Of a stretch of DNA of 64,000 nt, positions 53,918 to 62,410 are shown piece after piece (position 1 is the stretch's first letter; each line of letters begins with the position of its first letter). The stretch is from CATOSP01 sp965197545. Its GTDB lineage: Bacteria > Chloroflexota > Dehalococcoidia > Lucifugimonadales > UBA3495. Where the stretch lies: NCBI GenBank assembly GCA_965197545.1, contig CBDANJ010000005.1, positions 1 through 64,000 on the forward strand, written 5' to 3'. The notes below the pieces were generated by a model, which was not told the origin of the DNA, ran no database searches, and saw nothing but the letters and a program-made list of their open reading frames with translations. The position numbers and the translations under genes are program-made.

Positions 53918-54049
53918 TTATCGAGGCCCAGGATGCTCGATCGTTTCGTCGGGCTCGTCCTGGTTCAACACCCGGTAGAAACACCAGCCGGCCACCCCCC
54001 AGACCAGTCCTAGCGAAGTCAGCATGACCACCCATCCGGCCAGAGTCAC
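53918..54049 (-). CDS. NSS transporter small subunit-like peptide
   Basis: 43 residues from GTG 54049: MTLAGWVVMLTSLGLVWGVA, then GWCFYRVLNQDEPDETIEHP. It has one membrane segment and a charged tail. The start overlaps the transporter stop (GTGA). Position and shape match the small MetS-type subunits of bacterial neurotransmitter:sodium symporters. Confidence 0.65.
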   Translation of the reverse strand: MTLAGWVVMLTSLGLVWGVAGWCFYRVLNQDEPDETIEHPGPR

Positions 54050-55653
54050 CGGGCCTCCTCTTGGCCTAGGATGCCGTCAAGATCCATTCCTGCCTCGCGC
54101 CAACGGTGCTCGCCCCTGCGCAGGAAAACCAGCAGCAGCAGCAGAACCAGGATCAAGAAAACAAAGGTCGCCAGGGCCACCGGATTTTCAACCAAACCCG
54201 CAAGGTACCCCGGTAAGCTCTGTATCGAAAAACCGACGAATACGACACACAGATAGGCAGGAGCCACGTACTTGATGATGAAGCGGAACAGGCGAGGTAT
54301 TCGGACCGACGCCCCCTGGTGGGCTTCGCGAAAACCGCGGTCCACCCCCATTACCCAGCCGAAACAGACGACCTGAACCGCGGCCAACACGAAGATAGCA
54401 AACGTGCCGACCCAGAAGTCCATCGTATCCAGCGCGACCAGATCCCCGCTGAAATAAAGAACCCACAAGGATCCGGCGCCGGTCATCACGCCCAGAAGGA
54501 CCACCGCACGCCGGGCCGAAACGCCCAGCGCCTCCTGGAGAAACGCCTTCACCGGTTGCAGCATCGAAAGCGAACTCGTGATTGCGGCCAGGAAAAGCAT
54601 GAAAAACCAGACGAAACCGATCCAGCGTCCCAGTCCGCCCATATAGGCAAACACGACGGGAAGCGCATTGAACCCTAGCCCAAAGGTCCCTCCCGTGGCG
54701 CCGCTGGCTCCCAGGAACACGAATGCCGCAGTTACGGTAATGAGCCCGCCAAAACCAACTTCAAACAACGCGTTCGTGGCCGAAGACGTCATCCCGGAAA
54801 GGACGACGTCATCCTTCTTCCGGAGGTAGGAGGAGTAGTTGAGAATAATTCCAAATCCGACCGACAGGCTGAAGAAAACCTGTCCGGCCGCCGCCAGCCA
54901 GGTCTGGAAGTCTCCCAGGCGGGAGAAGTCCGGATTCCACATGAACCCCAGGCCGTTCAGTACATTCTGGTCTGGCAGGGCCGGGTTCGGTGTTCCCAGG
55001 GTCAGGACTCGAATCAAAACGACGACGGCGCAGACGGCCATCGCCGGCATCGCCCATCGGCAGAAAGTTTCAATGCCGCGGGAAAGACCCCGATAGACCA
55101 ACCAGAGGTTAATCACAAACACAACGGCCCAGAACACGACTGCGCTGTCCAAATGCCCGTCTACGACAAGTCCATGCTGAGAGGACCCGGAGATCTCGGA
55201 AAAGAATGCCTGCGAGGCCCCCGCGTATCCAGAGACGTCACTACCAAGATCCATGGCGCCACTGGCATAAGCCCAAGCATAGCGCAGGCACCAGGACTCG
55301 ACCAACCCGTAGTACATGTAGATGACCAAGGGAATCAGCAGCCCGATGACACCCAAATAGCGCGTCACCGCCCCCCGTCCGACCACACCCATGATCGCCG
55401 GCGAGGAATGGAAACCGCGCGCGCCGCCGTAGCGGCCCATCGTCCACTCGGCCCAACATATGGGAATCCCCAACAGCAGGAGAGCGCAGAGGTAGGGGAT
55501 CATGAAGGCGCCGCCGCCATTGGCGACCGCCTGACCCGGAAAGCGGAGAAAATTACCCAAACCCACCGCAGAACCGGCTACGGCCAGGATGACACCCAGG
55601 CGGGAATTCCACCCTTCGGCCCCCTGTCGGGAGGAAGGCTTCGTCGTCGACAT
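54046..55653 (-). CDS. neurotransmitter:sodium symporter (NSS/SNF)
   Basis: 535 residues with about 12 membrane segments. The sodium/substrate signature is AGSAVGLGNFLRFPGQAVAN followed by GGGAFMIPY in TM1-2; later GFGIILNYSSYLRKKDD and SATNALFEVGFGG. It imports amino acids or related amines with sodium. A small subunit is translationally coupled downstream. The ATG at 55653 has no strong ribosome site. Confidence 0.9.
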   Translation of the reverse strand: MSTTKPSSRQGAEGWNSRLGVILAVAGSAVGLGNFLRFPGQAVANGGGAFMIPYLCALLLLGIPICWAEWTMGRYGGARGFHSSPAIMGVVGRGAVTRYLGVIGLLIPLVIYMYYGLVESWCLRYAWAYASGAMDLGSDVSGYAGASQAFFSEISGSSQHGLVVDGHLDSAVVFWAVVFVINLWLVYRGLSRGIETFCRWAMPAMAVCAVVVLIRVLTLGTPNPALPDQNVLNGLGFMWNPDFSRLGDFQTWLAAAGQVFFSLSVGFGIILNYSSYLRKKDDVVLSGMTSSATNALFEVGFGGLITVTAAFVFLGASGATGGTFGLGFNALPVVFAYMGGLGRWIGFVWFFMLFLAAITSSLSMLQPVKAFLQEALGVSARRAVVLLGVMTGAGSLWVLYFSGDLVALDTMDFWVGTFAIFVLAAVQVVCFGWVMGVDRGFREAHQGASVRIPRLFRFIIKYVAPAYLCVVFVGFSIQSLPGYLAGLVENPVALATFVFLILVLLLLLVFLRRGEHRWREAGMDLDGILGQEEAR

Positions 55654-55885
55654 CAGCTTATAAGATTACCAGCTACCGTGACTGCCGACACATCATTATC
55701 TGAGATCTGTCGTTCCACCATTCACTCCTATAACCAAGCACAATCAAAAAGAAACGCCATCCCGACAATCCCACTGCTCATGCCCTGAAAGCCGCCCCCC
55801 CCATTCTAGATTGCTTCCATCGCCCACTCGGCGAAGAACTCGTCCCTGATGGTACAGAGCCGCGCCAGGATGCCGCCCACGAACA
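55654..55885. other. intergenic, no gene
   Basis: No supported gene, terminator or repeat. Confidence 0.4.
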
Positions 55886-56058
55886 CGGCTAGACCCTGAC
55901 CTGCTCCCACGAGTGGTACCCCCTCTAGGTTAGACCCGGGACCCTTTGAAGTCCGCTCCAGGGGATGGGATCCAGTGCCTGCGGCCTGGGGAGTTGGGCC
56001 TCCGGCGCCGGCGGCCGATAGGCCACAAGGCGCTGCGAGGCCGCCGCTGGTTGTACTA
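55886..56058 (-). mobile_element. IS3 end and orfB tail remnant
   Basis: TGACCTGCTCCCACGAGTGG then a stretch to GCGCTGCGAGGCCGCCGCTG parallels 10097-10252 with about 10-15 percent change: the left end and the last 50 or so codons of orfB. It is cut at 56058 by the Tn3-family end. Confidence 0.8.
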
Positions 56059-56114
56059 GGGGTTCCGACAGTAACGGAGCAGAATCGCACGTTAAGGGCC
56101 GCTCTTGGGACCGC

Positions 56115-56738
56115 CTAGCGGGCCAGGACCTGTCGCCCTCGGTTTCTCAAGGAACCATCTGGCGCTACGTAGCGGTAGATGGTCGCCTTGGTTACGCCTA
56201 GCTCCAGGCATAGCTCGCTGACCTTCGTGTCGCGCTGCGCCATCGCTGCCTGAGCTAGCCGCACCTGCGCTTTGCTCAGCGCGTGAGGGCGCCCTCCCTT
56301 CCTGCCCCTGGCTCGTGCAGAGGCCAATCCAGCGAGGGTCCGTTCCCGGATCAGCTCTCGTTCGAATTCCGCCAAAGCCGCGAAGAGCGCGAAGACCAAC
56401 TTTCCGCTGGGGGTCGTCGTGTCGATGCTGGCCCCTTGGCCGGCGAGCACCCGGATCCCGATGTCCCTGTCGTTGAGGTCCTGCACCAGGTTGACGAGAT
56501 GGCGGAGATTGCGACCGAGGCGATCGAGCCTCCAGACGACGATCACGTCTCCCTGCCGCGCCGCCTTGAGGAAGGCGGCGAGCCCCGGGCGGTCCTCACG
56601 CTGTCCGGACGCTTGGTCCTCGTAGATCGCGTCGTCGCTGACGCCGGCCTCGCGCAGAGCATCCCTCTGCAGGTCGAGGCTCTGGGAACCGTCCGCCTTC
56701 GATATCCGCGCGTAGCCGATCAGCACTGGCGTCTCCAA
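56115..56738 (-). CDS. tnpR: Tn3 resolvase (serine recombinase)
   Basis: 207 residues. N-terminal catalytic domain with YARISKADGSQ (Ser), VVWRLDRLGRNLRHLVNLVQ and FALFAALAEFERELIRERT; C-terminal HTH RAQAAMAQRDTKVSELCLEL-GVTKATIYRYV-like. It resolves cointegrates at res and normally regulates tnpA. Confidence 0.95.
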   Translation of the reverse strand: METPVLIGYARISKADGSQSLDLQRDALREAGVSDDAIYEDQASGQREDRPGLAAFLKAARQGDVIVVWRLDRLGRNLRHLVNLVQDLNDRDIGIRVLAGQGASIDTTTPSGKLVFALFAALAEFERELIRERTLAGLASARARGRKGGRPHALSKAQVRLAQAAMAQRDTKVSELCLELGVTKATIYRYVAPDGSLRNRGRQVLAR

Positions 56739-56854
56739 AACGACCGTTTCTGTGACACCTGAGAACGGAGCGAAATCCGTGCCTTAGGCGGTCTCACAAT
56801 CGGTATCTTAAACTAAGACTCGGAAACCCTCGGCTCCAATCGGAAGAGACATCA
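56739..56854. promoter_or_regulatory. intergenic res site and divergent promoters
   Basis: The 116-bp gap between divergent tnpR and tnpA is where Tn3-family res and both promoters lie. Individual resolvase subsites were not assigned. Confidence 0.5.
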
Positions 56855-59830
56855 GTGCCGGCATCTATTTTCTCAGAGACTGAGTTGGCTAGGTTGGCCA
56901 GCTTTCCCGAGGAAATCCCCGGCGATGACCTGATCAGAGCATTCACGCTGACGGGTGCCGACCGAGAGCTCGTCGCCATCCGGCGGGGGGCAGCAAACCG
57001 CTTGGGGCTCGCGCTTCAGCTTTGTGCGCTTCGCTACCTCGGCTTCGTTCCGCGCAATTTGAGCGCAGCTCCGCGATCGGCCGCCTGCTTTGTCGCGGAC
57101 CAGCTCGAGGTCAGCCCGGACGAGATTCAATCCTACGCTCGACGCGAGCAGACGCGCCGACAGCACTTCACCGAGGTTCGGGAACACCTCGGCTTCTCGA
57201 TGCTCCGGTCACGGGACTTGGAAGAACTCGAAGCTGGGCTTGTCGAACGGGCCCTTGAGCACGATGCTCCGAAGGTTCTCTTTCGCCTCGCTCGTGAGCG
57301 GTTGCGCACCGAGAGGCTCGTCTTTCCATCACCCGACCGAATCGTACGACTTGTCAGTTCGGCGCGCGGTCGCGCACAGGAGAGAACGTACACCCTGGTC
57401 GAGCCCTTGCTGAGCGCCGAGAGGCGAGCCCAGCTCGACGGTCTGCTCGAAGCCAAGGCCTCGAACAGCTGGTCGACCCTCAAGTGGCTCGGGCAGGGTG
57501 CTTCTGGCGAGAGCCCGGGCTCCATCAAGAGCGAGGTGGCCAAACTGGCGTTTCTCCGCCAGCTGGGAGCCCATGAGTGGGACCTCAGCGATTTGAATCC
57601 GAATCGCCGAAAGTTCTTGGCCCAAGTGGGTCGTCGTTCCACGAGTCAGACCCTCCAGCGGATGCCCGATCGCCGGCGTTATCCCATCCTCGTGGCCTTG
57701 CTTCACGAGACCACGCTTGACCTCGTTGACGAGATCGTCGATCTCTTTAATCGAGCGCTGAAGAAGACCGACTCCCGCTCGCGACGGGAGCTCGAGGCCT
57801 GGCGAGTCGCGACCGCTCAGGCCACCAACGAGAAGGTCCGCTTGTTCTCACGTCTGGGACGTCTCGTTCTCGACCCGGACATCCTGGACGAGCAGCTGCG
57901 TCGACGCATCTTCGAGGAGGTCGCTTCCCGCGAACTATTCGCGGCCGCGGTCGAGGAAACCGAGCAGCTTCTCCGTCCGCGAGACGGCTCCTATCTCGAC
58001 TTCGTCGAGAACCGCTATGGCCATCTCAGGAAATTCGCTCCACTGGTCCTGAGGGTGCTGGACTTCAAGAGCCTGAAGATCGACGACCCCCTAATCGATG
58101 CAGTCGAGATTCTGAGAGAGCTGAATCGCAAGCGACGACGGCGGGTTCCCGAGGACGCAGGACTCGAGTTCGCCTCCGCCAAGTGGCGCGGCCAGTTGTT
58201 GGGATCCGACGGGCGAGTCAATCGCCGGTCCTTCGAGCTCTGTGTTCTCTACCAACTCCGTGACGGCCTTCGCTCCGGCGCCATCTGGCTCCAAGGAAGT
58301 CGTCGCTTCGCAGATCCCGCCACGTACCTCATCCCCAGCTCTCAGTGGACTTCTCGGCGATCCGAGGCTCTCCGGATCCTCGGTCTCGAGCAGGAACCCA
58401 GAGAGCACCTCGAAGCACTCGCCAACTCGACGGAGGCAGTCATCCAACATCTCGGTGAGACCGAGATCACCGAGTCGGAGACCCTGCGCCTGGAGGAGGG
58501 TCGGATCGTGCTCTCGCCCGCTTCAATGGAGGAGTTGCCCGACGAGGTCGTTCAGCTGAACGACCTCGTTGCCGAACGCCTGCCAAGGGTGGAGCTGGCG
58601 GAAGTCCTGATCGAGGTCGACTCCTGGACCGGGTTCACGCAGTTCTTCCAGCACGCCGGTGGGGCTCGATCTCGAAATCCGGATCTGGTGCGCCACGTGT
58701 ACGCGGCGATCCTGGCCCAGGCCTGCAACTTCGGCCTCACGACGATGGCCGACCTCGCCGATTTGACCTACCGCCAGCTCGCATGGACCACGGACTGGTA
58801 CCTGCGCGAGGAGACGCTCAAAGCTGCCTTCTCGGCTCTCGTGGACTTCCAGCACCAGCTTCCTCTTGCCGAGGCCTGGGGCGGTGGAACCCTCTCCTCC
58901 TCCGATGGCCAGCGATTCCCCGTTCGAGGCTCGGCGGAGAACGCGACCGCGCTCCCGAAATATTTCGGCCTCGGAAGGGGCCTCACTTTCTACACCTGGA
59001 CCTCGGACCAGTACTCGCAGTACGGGTCGAAGGTCATCTCGTCTACGGTTCGTGACGCGACCTATGTCCTCGACGAGATCCTCGATAACCAGACCGATCT
59101 TCCGATCCTCGAGCACACGACGGACACCGCTGGCTACACCGAGATCGTCTTCGCCCTGTTTCATCTTCTGGGGCTGCAGTTCGCCCCCCGCATCCGGGAC
59201 TTGGGCGCTCAGCGCTTGTATCGTCTCGATGCTCCTCCGCGGAAAGAAGGGGTCGCGGTTCTGCTGAAGGGATTGGTTCGGAGCAAGACCCTACTCGACA
59301 ACTGGGACGAACTCCTCCGGGTGGCCGGCTCACTCAAGTTGGGTTGGGTGACCGCATCGCTCCTGATTTCGAAGCTCCAGGCTGGCGCAAGAGAGAACGT
59401 CTTGTCCCGAGCCCTCCGCGATCTCGGGCGCCTCGTCAAGACCCAGTTCATCCTAAGGTGGATTGAGAACCCGGATTATCGTCGTCGAATCCACCGCCAG
59501 CTGAACAAGGGAGAAGCCCTCCACGCACTGCGCCGCTTCCTATTCTTCGCTCACGAAGGGAAGGTACAGCGCCGTCAAGCAGATCAGCAGACGAATCAGG
59601 TCCTCTGCCTAAACTTGGTCACGAATGCCATCGTCACCTGGAACACCGTCTACATGAACGCCGCCATCGAACGGCTGCGGGCCGAGGGGAGGATCGGCCG
59701 CGACATCGATCTCGGCCATCTGTCGCCTGCCCTCTACGGGCACGTCAATCCCTACGGTAAGTACCGATTCGAGATCGAGGGTCGAGCGCCAGGCCTCCGA
59801 CCCCTAAGGAGTCCGGGAAACGACGCTTAG
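56855..59830 (+). CDS. tnpA: Tn3-family transposase
   Basis: 991 residues, full length, from GTG 56855 with AGAGACATC upstream. N-terminal SETELARLASFPEEIPGDDL (DUF4158-like), C-terminal DDE region with SSDGQRFPVRG and the closing RAEGRIGRDIDLGHLSPALY, which is typical of TnpA. It ends within the right inverted repeat. Confidence 0.95.
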   Translation: MPASIFSETELARLASFPEEIPGDDLIRAFTLTGADRELVAIRRGAANRLGLALQLCALRYLGFVPRNLSAAPRSAACFVADQLEVSPDEIQSYARREQTRRQHFTEVREHLGFSMLRSRDLEELEAGLVERALEHDAPKVLFRLARERLRTERLVFPSPDRIVRLVSSARGRAQERTYTLVEPLLSAERRAQLDGLLEAKASNSWSTLKWLGQGASGESPGSIKSEVAKLAFLRQLGAHEWDLSDLNPNRRKFLAQVGRRSTSQTLQRMPDRRRYPILVALLHETTLDLVDEIVDLFNRALKKTDSRSRRELEAWRVATAQATNEKVRLFSRLGRLVLDPDILDEQLRRRIFEEVASRELFAAAVEETEQLLRPRDGSYLDFVENRYGHLRKFAPLVLRVLDFKSLKIDDPLIDAVEILRELNRKRRRRVPEDAGLEFASAKWRGQLLGSDGRVNRRSFELCVLYQLRDGLRSGAIWLQGSRRFADPATYLIPSSQWTSRRSEALRILGLEQEPREHLEALANSTEAVIQHLGETEITESETLRLEEGRIVLSPASMEELPDEVVQLNDLVAERLPRVELAEVLIEVDSWTGFTQFFQHAGGARSRNPDLVRHVYAAILAQACNFGLTTMADLADLTYRQLAWTTDWYLREETLKAAFSALVDFQHQLPLAEAWGGGTLSSSDGQRFPVRGSAENATALPKYFGLGRGLTFYTWTSDQYSQYGSKVISSTVRDATYVLDEILDNQTDLPILEHTTDTAGYTEIVFALFHLLGLQFAPRIRDLGAQRLYRLDAPPRKEGVAVLLKGLVRSKTLLDNWDELLRVAGSLKLGWVTASLLISKLQAGARENVLSRALRDLGRLVKTQFILRWIENPDYRRRIHRQLNKGEALHALRRFLFFAHEGKVQRRQADQQTNQVLCLNLVTNAIVTWNTVYMNAAIERLRAEGRIGRDIDLGHLSPALYGHVNPYGKYRFEIEGRAPGLRPLRSPGNDA

Positions 59831-59863
59831 CGTGCGATTCTGCGCCGTTACTGTCGGAACCCC

Positions 59864-60166
59864 ATCATCTCCGGTAGACTTCACCTCGACCACGCCGCAC
59901 TCCGGCGTCTGTCCCTCGCGCGGCTGGCCCTTCTGCGCCTGCTTCGCCGCATAGAGGCCGAAGTCAGGATGCCCCGCGCCCTGATCAGCAAGTTCGCCGA
60001 CGCAGAACACCTTCGGCCTGAGCGTCGCGCCGACGGCGTTCAACAGATTGGTGAGAGGCCCGTAGCTTGATCGCTCCCCAGTCGCTCCGCCCGACGCGCG
60101 CACCCGCCCAAGATCGGCGAAGTAGGTCTCAACCGCCGCCGTCAGTTTCGTGTTCGTTCCCGTCAT
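59864..60166 (-). pseudogene. type ISP restriction-modification protein, N-terminal fragment
   Basis: ATG 60166 (MTGTNTKLTAAVETYFADLG) opens 100 residues: VRASGGATGERSSYGPLTNL, LRPKVFCVGELADQGAGHPD and TPECGVVEVKSTGDD, the N-terminal nuclease-like domain of ISP-type enzymes with a PD-ExK-like GHPDFGLY ... VEVK. It is cut at 59863 by the Tn3 end, so the helicase and methyltransferase parts are gone. Confidence 0.75.
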
Positions 60167-60270
60167 CGCATGTGCGCCCGTCCAGCCCTGGCCGCGTGGC
60201 ACAAATCAGCGGGGGTCACTCCCCGGCACCTTCCGCTCATCGATGCAACTTCTACAACAGATGTACACGT
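60167..60270. other. short intergenic stretch
   Basis: No feature found between the methyltransferase start and the RHH gene end. Confidence 0.4.
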
Positions 60271-60516
60271 TCAAGATTTGGGGATTTGCTCGATCAGGGG
60301 CTTGCCGCGCGCTTTAAAGAGCAAGTCAAGCGCTTCTTCGAGAAGCTGCTGAACGGTGCTGTTCTCCTCCACTGCCAAGTGACGCAGCTGCGTGGAGACG
60401 GCGGGGTCGAAATAGCCACCGATGTGCTTGCGCCGGTTGTTCCCACTGCGCGGTCGGGTGGCGGTTGGTGCTGGTTCCTGGTTGGTCTGAAGCGCTTTCG
60501 CAAACTTGTTAGCCAT
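60271..60516 (-). CDS. ParA partner, ribbon-helix-helix-like
   Basis: 81 residues from ATG 60516 (MANKFAKALQTNQ) with GGAG upstream; overlaps the parA stop by 8 bp. A basic linker (TRPRSGNNRRKHIGGYFDPA) precedes QLRHLAVEENSTVQQLLEEA, an RHH fold like that in small centromere-binding proteins. Partner of the ParA next to it. Confidence 0.7.
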   Translation of the reverse strand: MANKFAKALQTNQEPAPTATRPRSGNNRRKHIGGYFDPAVSTQLRHLAVEENSTVQQLLEEALDLLFKARGKPLIEQIPKS

Positions 60517-61168
60517 TGGATCGAACTCCATTGTTTGATGGTGTGCTGCACAGGTGCACACAATTACTTATGAACTCGTGCAATCGTTCTACTTCGGCGG
60601 CGGCCTTTCCCCCCGGCTCAAATTCCTTGGCCGCCTGGCCGCTAATCAGCGCCCTTGCAAACGCCACGCGGTTGCCGAGTTGCACAGGACAGACTTCGAC
60701 GGCAAGACCAGCAATCGCATCGGCGGCTTGAGCGGCATCCTGCCCCATCGGCGCAACCGCATTGATCACCACACAAACTGGCGTTCCTGTGGTGCGAACG
60801 AAACGCAATGTGTTCGCGATCACCTCCAGATCCAAAATTGCGGGCCGGCAGGGGATCAGCACCAAGTCTGCGGCCTTAGCAGCCTCCAGCGCGGCGCTGT
60901 CAGAATGGGGGGCCGTGTCCAGATAAAGGATTTCGCCTCCTGTCTCCTCCACCCGAGTTGCTTCATGGCTGAGACGGCTCGCATGGGCCGAGAGCACAAC
61001 GGGTAACTCGGCTCGGCGGCGGTCAGACCAATTGGCGGCGGAGGCCTGGGGGTCGAGGTCGATCACCGCCGTATTGCGCCCAGCCCTTGCGGAAGCCACA
61101 GCCAGGTGCAGGGCAATTGTCGTTTTTCCCGATCCCCCTTTCTGGCTGACAATGGCGATGGTCTTCAC
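60509..61168 (-). CDS. parA: ParA-family partition ATPase, second system
   Basis: 219 residues without N-terminal HTH. Walker A KGGSGKTTIALHLAV, VIDLDPQASAANWSDRR, ILYLDTAPHSDSAALEAAKA and LVLIPCRPAILDLEVI. It differs from the 31654-32247 ParA, so two incompatible-type partition systems coexist here. The 5' leader is partially duplicated at 62190-62300. Confidence 0.9.
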   Translation of the reverse strand: MKTIAIVSQKGGSGKTTIALHLAVASARAGRNTAVIDLDPQASAANWSDRRRAELPVVLSAHASRLSHEATRVEETGGEILYLDTAPHSDSAALEAAKAADLVLIPCRPAILDLEVIANTLRFVRTTGTPVCVVINAVAPMGQDAAQAADAIAGLAVEVCPVQLGNRVAFARALISGQAAKEFEPGGKAAAEVERLHEFISNCVHLCSTPSNNGVRSNG

Positions 61169-61179
61169 GAGACTGCTTC

Positions 61180-61262
61180 CTGTTTTGCAGGATTGAATAT
61201 ATGCACAGATTCAAGTGTACCAAATTGCAAGTATGAGATCTAGAAATTGTGCAGGATATATC
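61180..61262 (-). promoter_or_regulatory. parA2 upstream control region
   Basis: AT-rich segment with ATTGAATATATGCACAGATT and a TTGCAAG repeat. The duplicate at 62235-62300 has a perfect inverted repeat AGAATTGAAT/ATTCAATTCT around ACATGCACAG; here the right arm is degenerate. Confidence 0.5.
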
Positions 61263-61396
61263 TGCCCATACAGGGCGTTCCCCTCGGGCCTGCTTGGACT
61301 CCAGCCGCTCGATCTTTCAGGAGGGTTAAAGTTTATAGTCTCTAAAATCCTTCCAGTTCAGGGGGGCTTGCTCGATATCGTTTTCAGTGATGGTGG
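61263..61396. other. intergenic, no gene
   Basis: No supported feature between the parA2 leader and the vapC stop. Confidence 0.4.
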
Positions 61397-61816
61397 TTAC
61401 GGTGTTTCCCAGGGGTTGATGACGTCGACGTCCAGTCCGTCGAAGTCCCCTATATTCCGCGTTGCGATCGAGAGGTGGTGGGCTTTGGCTGTCCCAGCGA
61501 TCAACGCATCACCCAGATGCAGCACGCGCCCGGACAGGTGAGCTTGCGCTCGAAGCTGGGCGGCCCACTCCGCCTCTTTACGCTTCACCGGCAGGACCTG
61601 GTCTTCGTACTCCTCTATGAATTTCAACAGGGCTTGCCGCAAGCCATCTCGACGACGTCCCTGTGGGAGGAGTTGCAAGCCGAATTCCAGCTCATGCAGC
61701 ACGACTGGCGACAGCCACAGATTGTCCTGTTCCGATAGAAATACGGTGACCCCTGGGTCCGGCGACTCTTTCGTCAGCTCCGAGACCACGTTGGTGTCCA
61801 ATAGAAATCCGGTCAC
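61397..61816 (-). CDS. vapC: VapC-type PIN-domain toxin
   Basis: 139 residues. LLDTNVVSELTKESPD holds the first Asp, VLHELEFGLQLL the Glu, and HLGDALIAGTAKAHHLSIAT the third acidic group. A ribonuclease toxin. Its GTG start overlaps the antitoxin stop by 4 bp. Confidence 0.9.
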   Translation of the reverse strand: MTGFLLDTNVVSELTKESPDPGVTVFLSEQDNLWLSPVVLHELEFGLQLLPQGRRRDGLRQALLKFIEEYEDQVLPVKRKEAEWAAQLRAQAHLSGRVLHLGDALIAGTAKAHHLSIATRNIGDFDGLDVDVINPWETP

Positions 61817-62097
61817 GTGCCTTGCCCGTCGACGAATGGAATCTCACGTCCTGTCTCACGACGGCTCGGGATTTCAAGCTCTATCCCACGCGGAATGTTA
61901 TCAACTAGCCACTGGCCGAGAGGTTTCCGTGTTCGCGTTTTTGCATGCCATACGGGGGCGGGCACAACGACGAACGGCTTGCGTGCGCCGATATGCTGCG
62001 GCCCCTCTTCTTCGGCAAGACGCAGGATCTCAGACAGGCGCGCCTTGGCCTCGGCAACGGTCCAGACGCGATGGGGCTTAGCATGTTGGTCGGTCAT
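61813..62097 (-). CDS. vapB: Phd/YefM-type antitoxin of VapC
   Basis: 94 residues from ATG 62097 (MTDQHAKPHRVWTVAEAKAR). The N-terminal AEAKARLSEILRLAEEEGPQ and FVVVPAPVW pattern is Phd-like; basic RTRKPLG region. It neutralises VapC and would regulate the operon. The earlier in-frame ATG at 62154 has no site. Confidence 0.8.
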   Translation of the reverse strand: MTDQHAKPHRVWTVAEAKARLSEILRLAEEEGPQHIGARKPFVVVPAPVWHAKTRTRKPLGQWLVDNIPRGIELEIPSRRETGREIPFVDGQGT

Positions 62098-62189
62098 ATA
62101 CCCTCCAATCGATTCGTAGTAGTCTAATATAGACCAGATTAAACACTGAATCAAGAGGCCTCATATCAGCTGTTTGCAAGGTTTGGGAT

Positions 62190-62300
62190 CGACCGCTGTC
62201 CAATCCCCCTTTCTGGCTGACAATGGCGGCCTCTTGTTTGCAGAATTGAATACATGCACAGATTCAATTCTGCTTTGTTGCAAGTTATGAATTATAGAAA
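62190..62300 (-). repeat. duplicate of parA2 5' end and leader
   Basis: ATCCCCCTTTCTGGCTGACA (62202-62221) and following segments match 61134-61260. It includes the first codons of parA2 in the minus orientation with a 35-bp deletion, and an inverted repeat AGAATTGAAT/ATTCAATTCT (about 62242-62271). Confidence 0.7.
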
Positions 62301-62410
62301 TTGCGTAGGATTGAATTTTCTTAGCTGGAGGTCGGTCGCACGGGAAGGGTCAGCTTCACCTACAAAAATGTCCATTGGCGTCTGGGTCCTGTGGGAGAAT
62401 AGAAGCCCTG

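Larger units (their letters stand above)
56059..59863 (+). mobile_element. Tn3-family transposon, complete
   Basis: 3805 bp bounded by 38-bp inverted repeats: both ends begin GGGGTTCCGACAGTAACGG and continue xGCAGAATCGCACGxTAAG. It contains a resolvase (minus) and transposase (plus) divergent around a 116-bp gap, and no passenger gene. The 5 bp flanking each end differ (TACTA, ATCAT), so no target duplication is seen. Confidence 0.95.
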
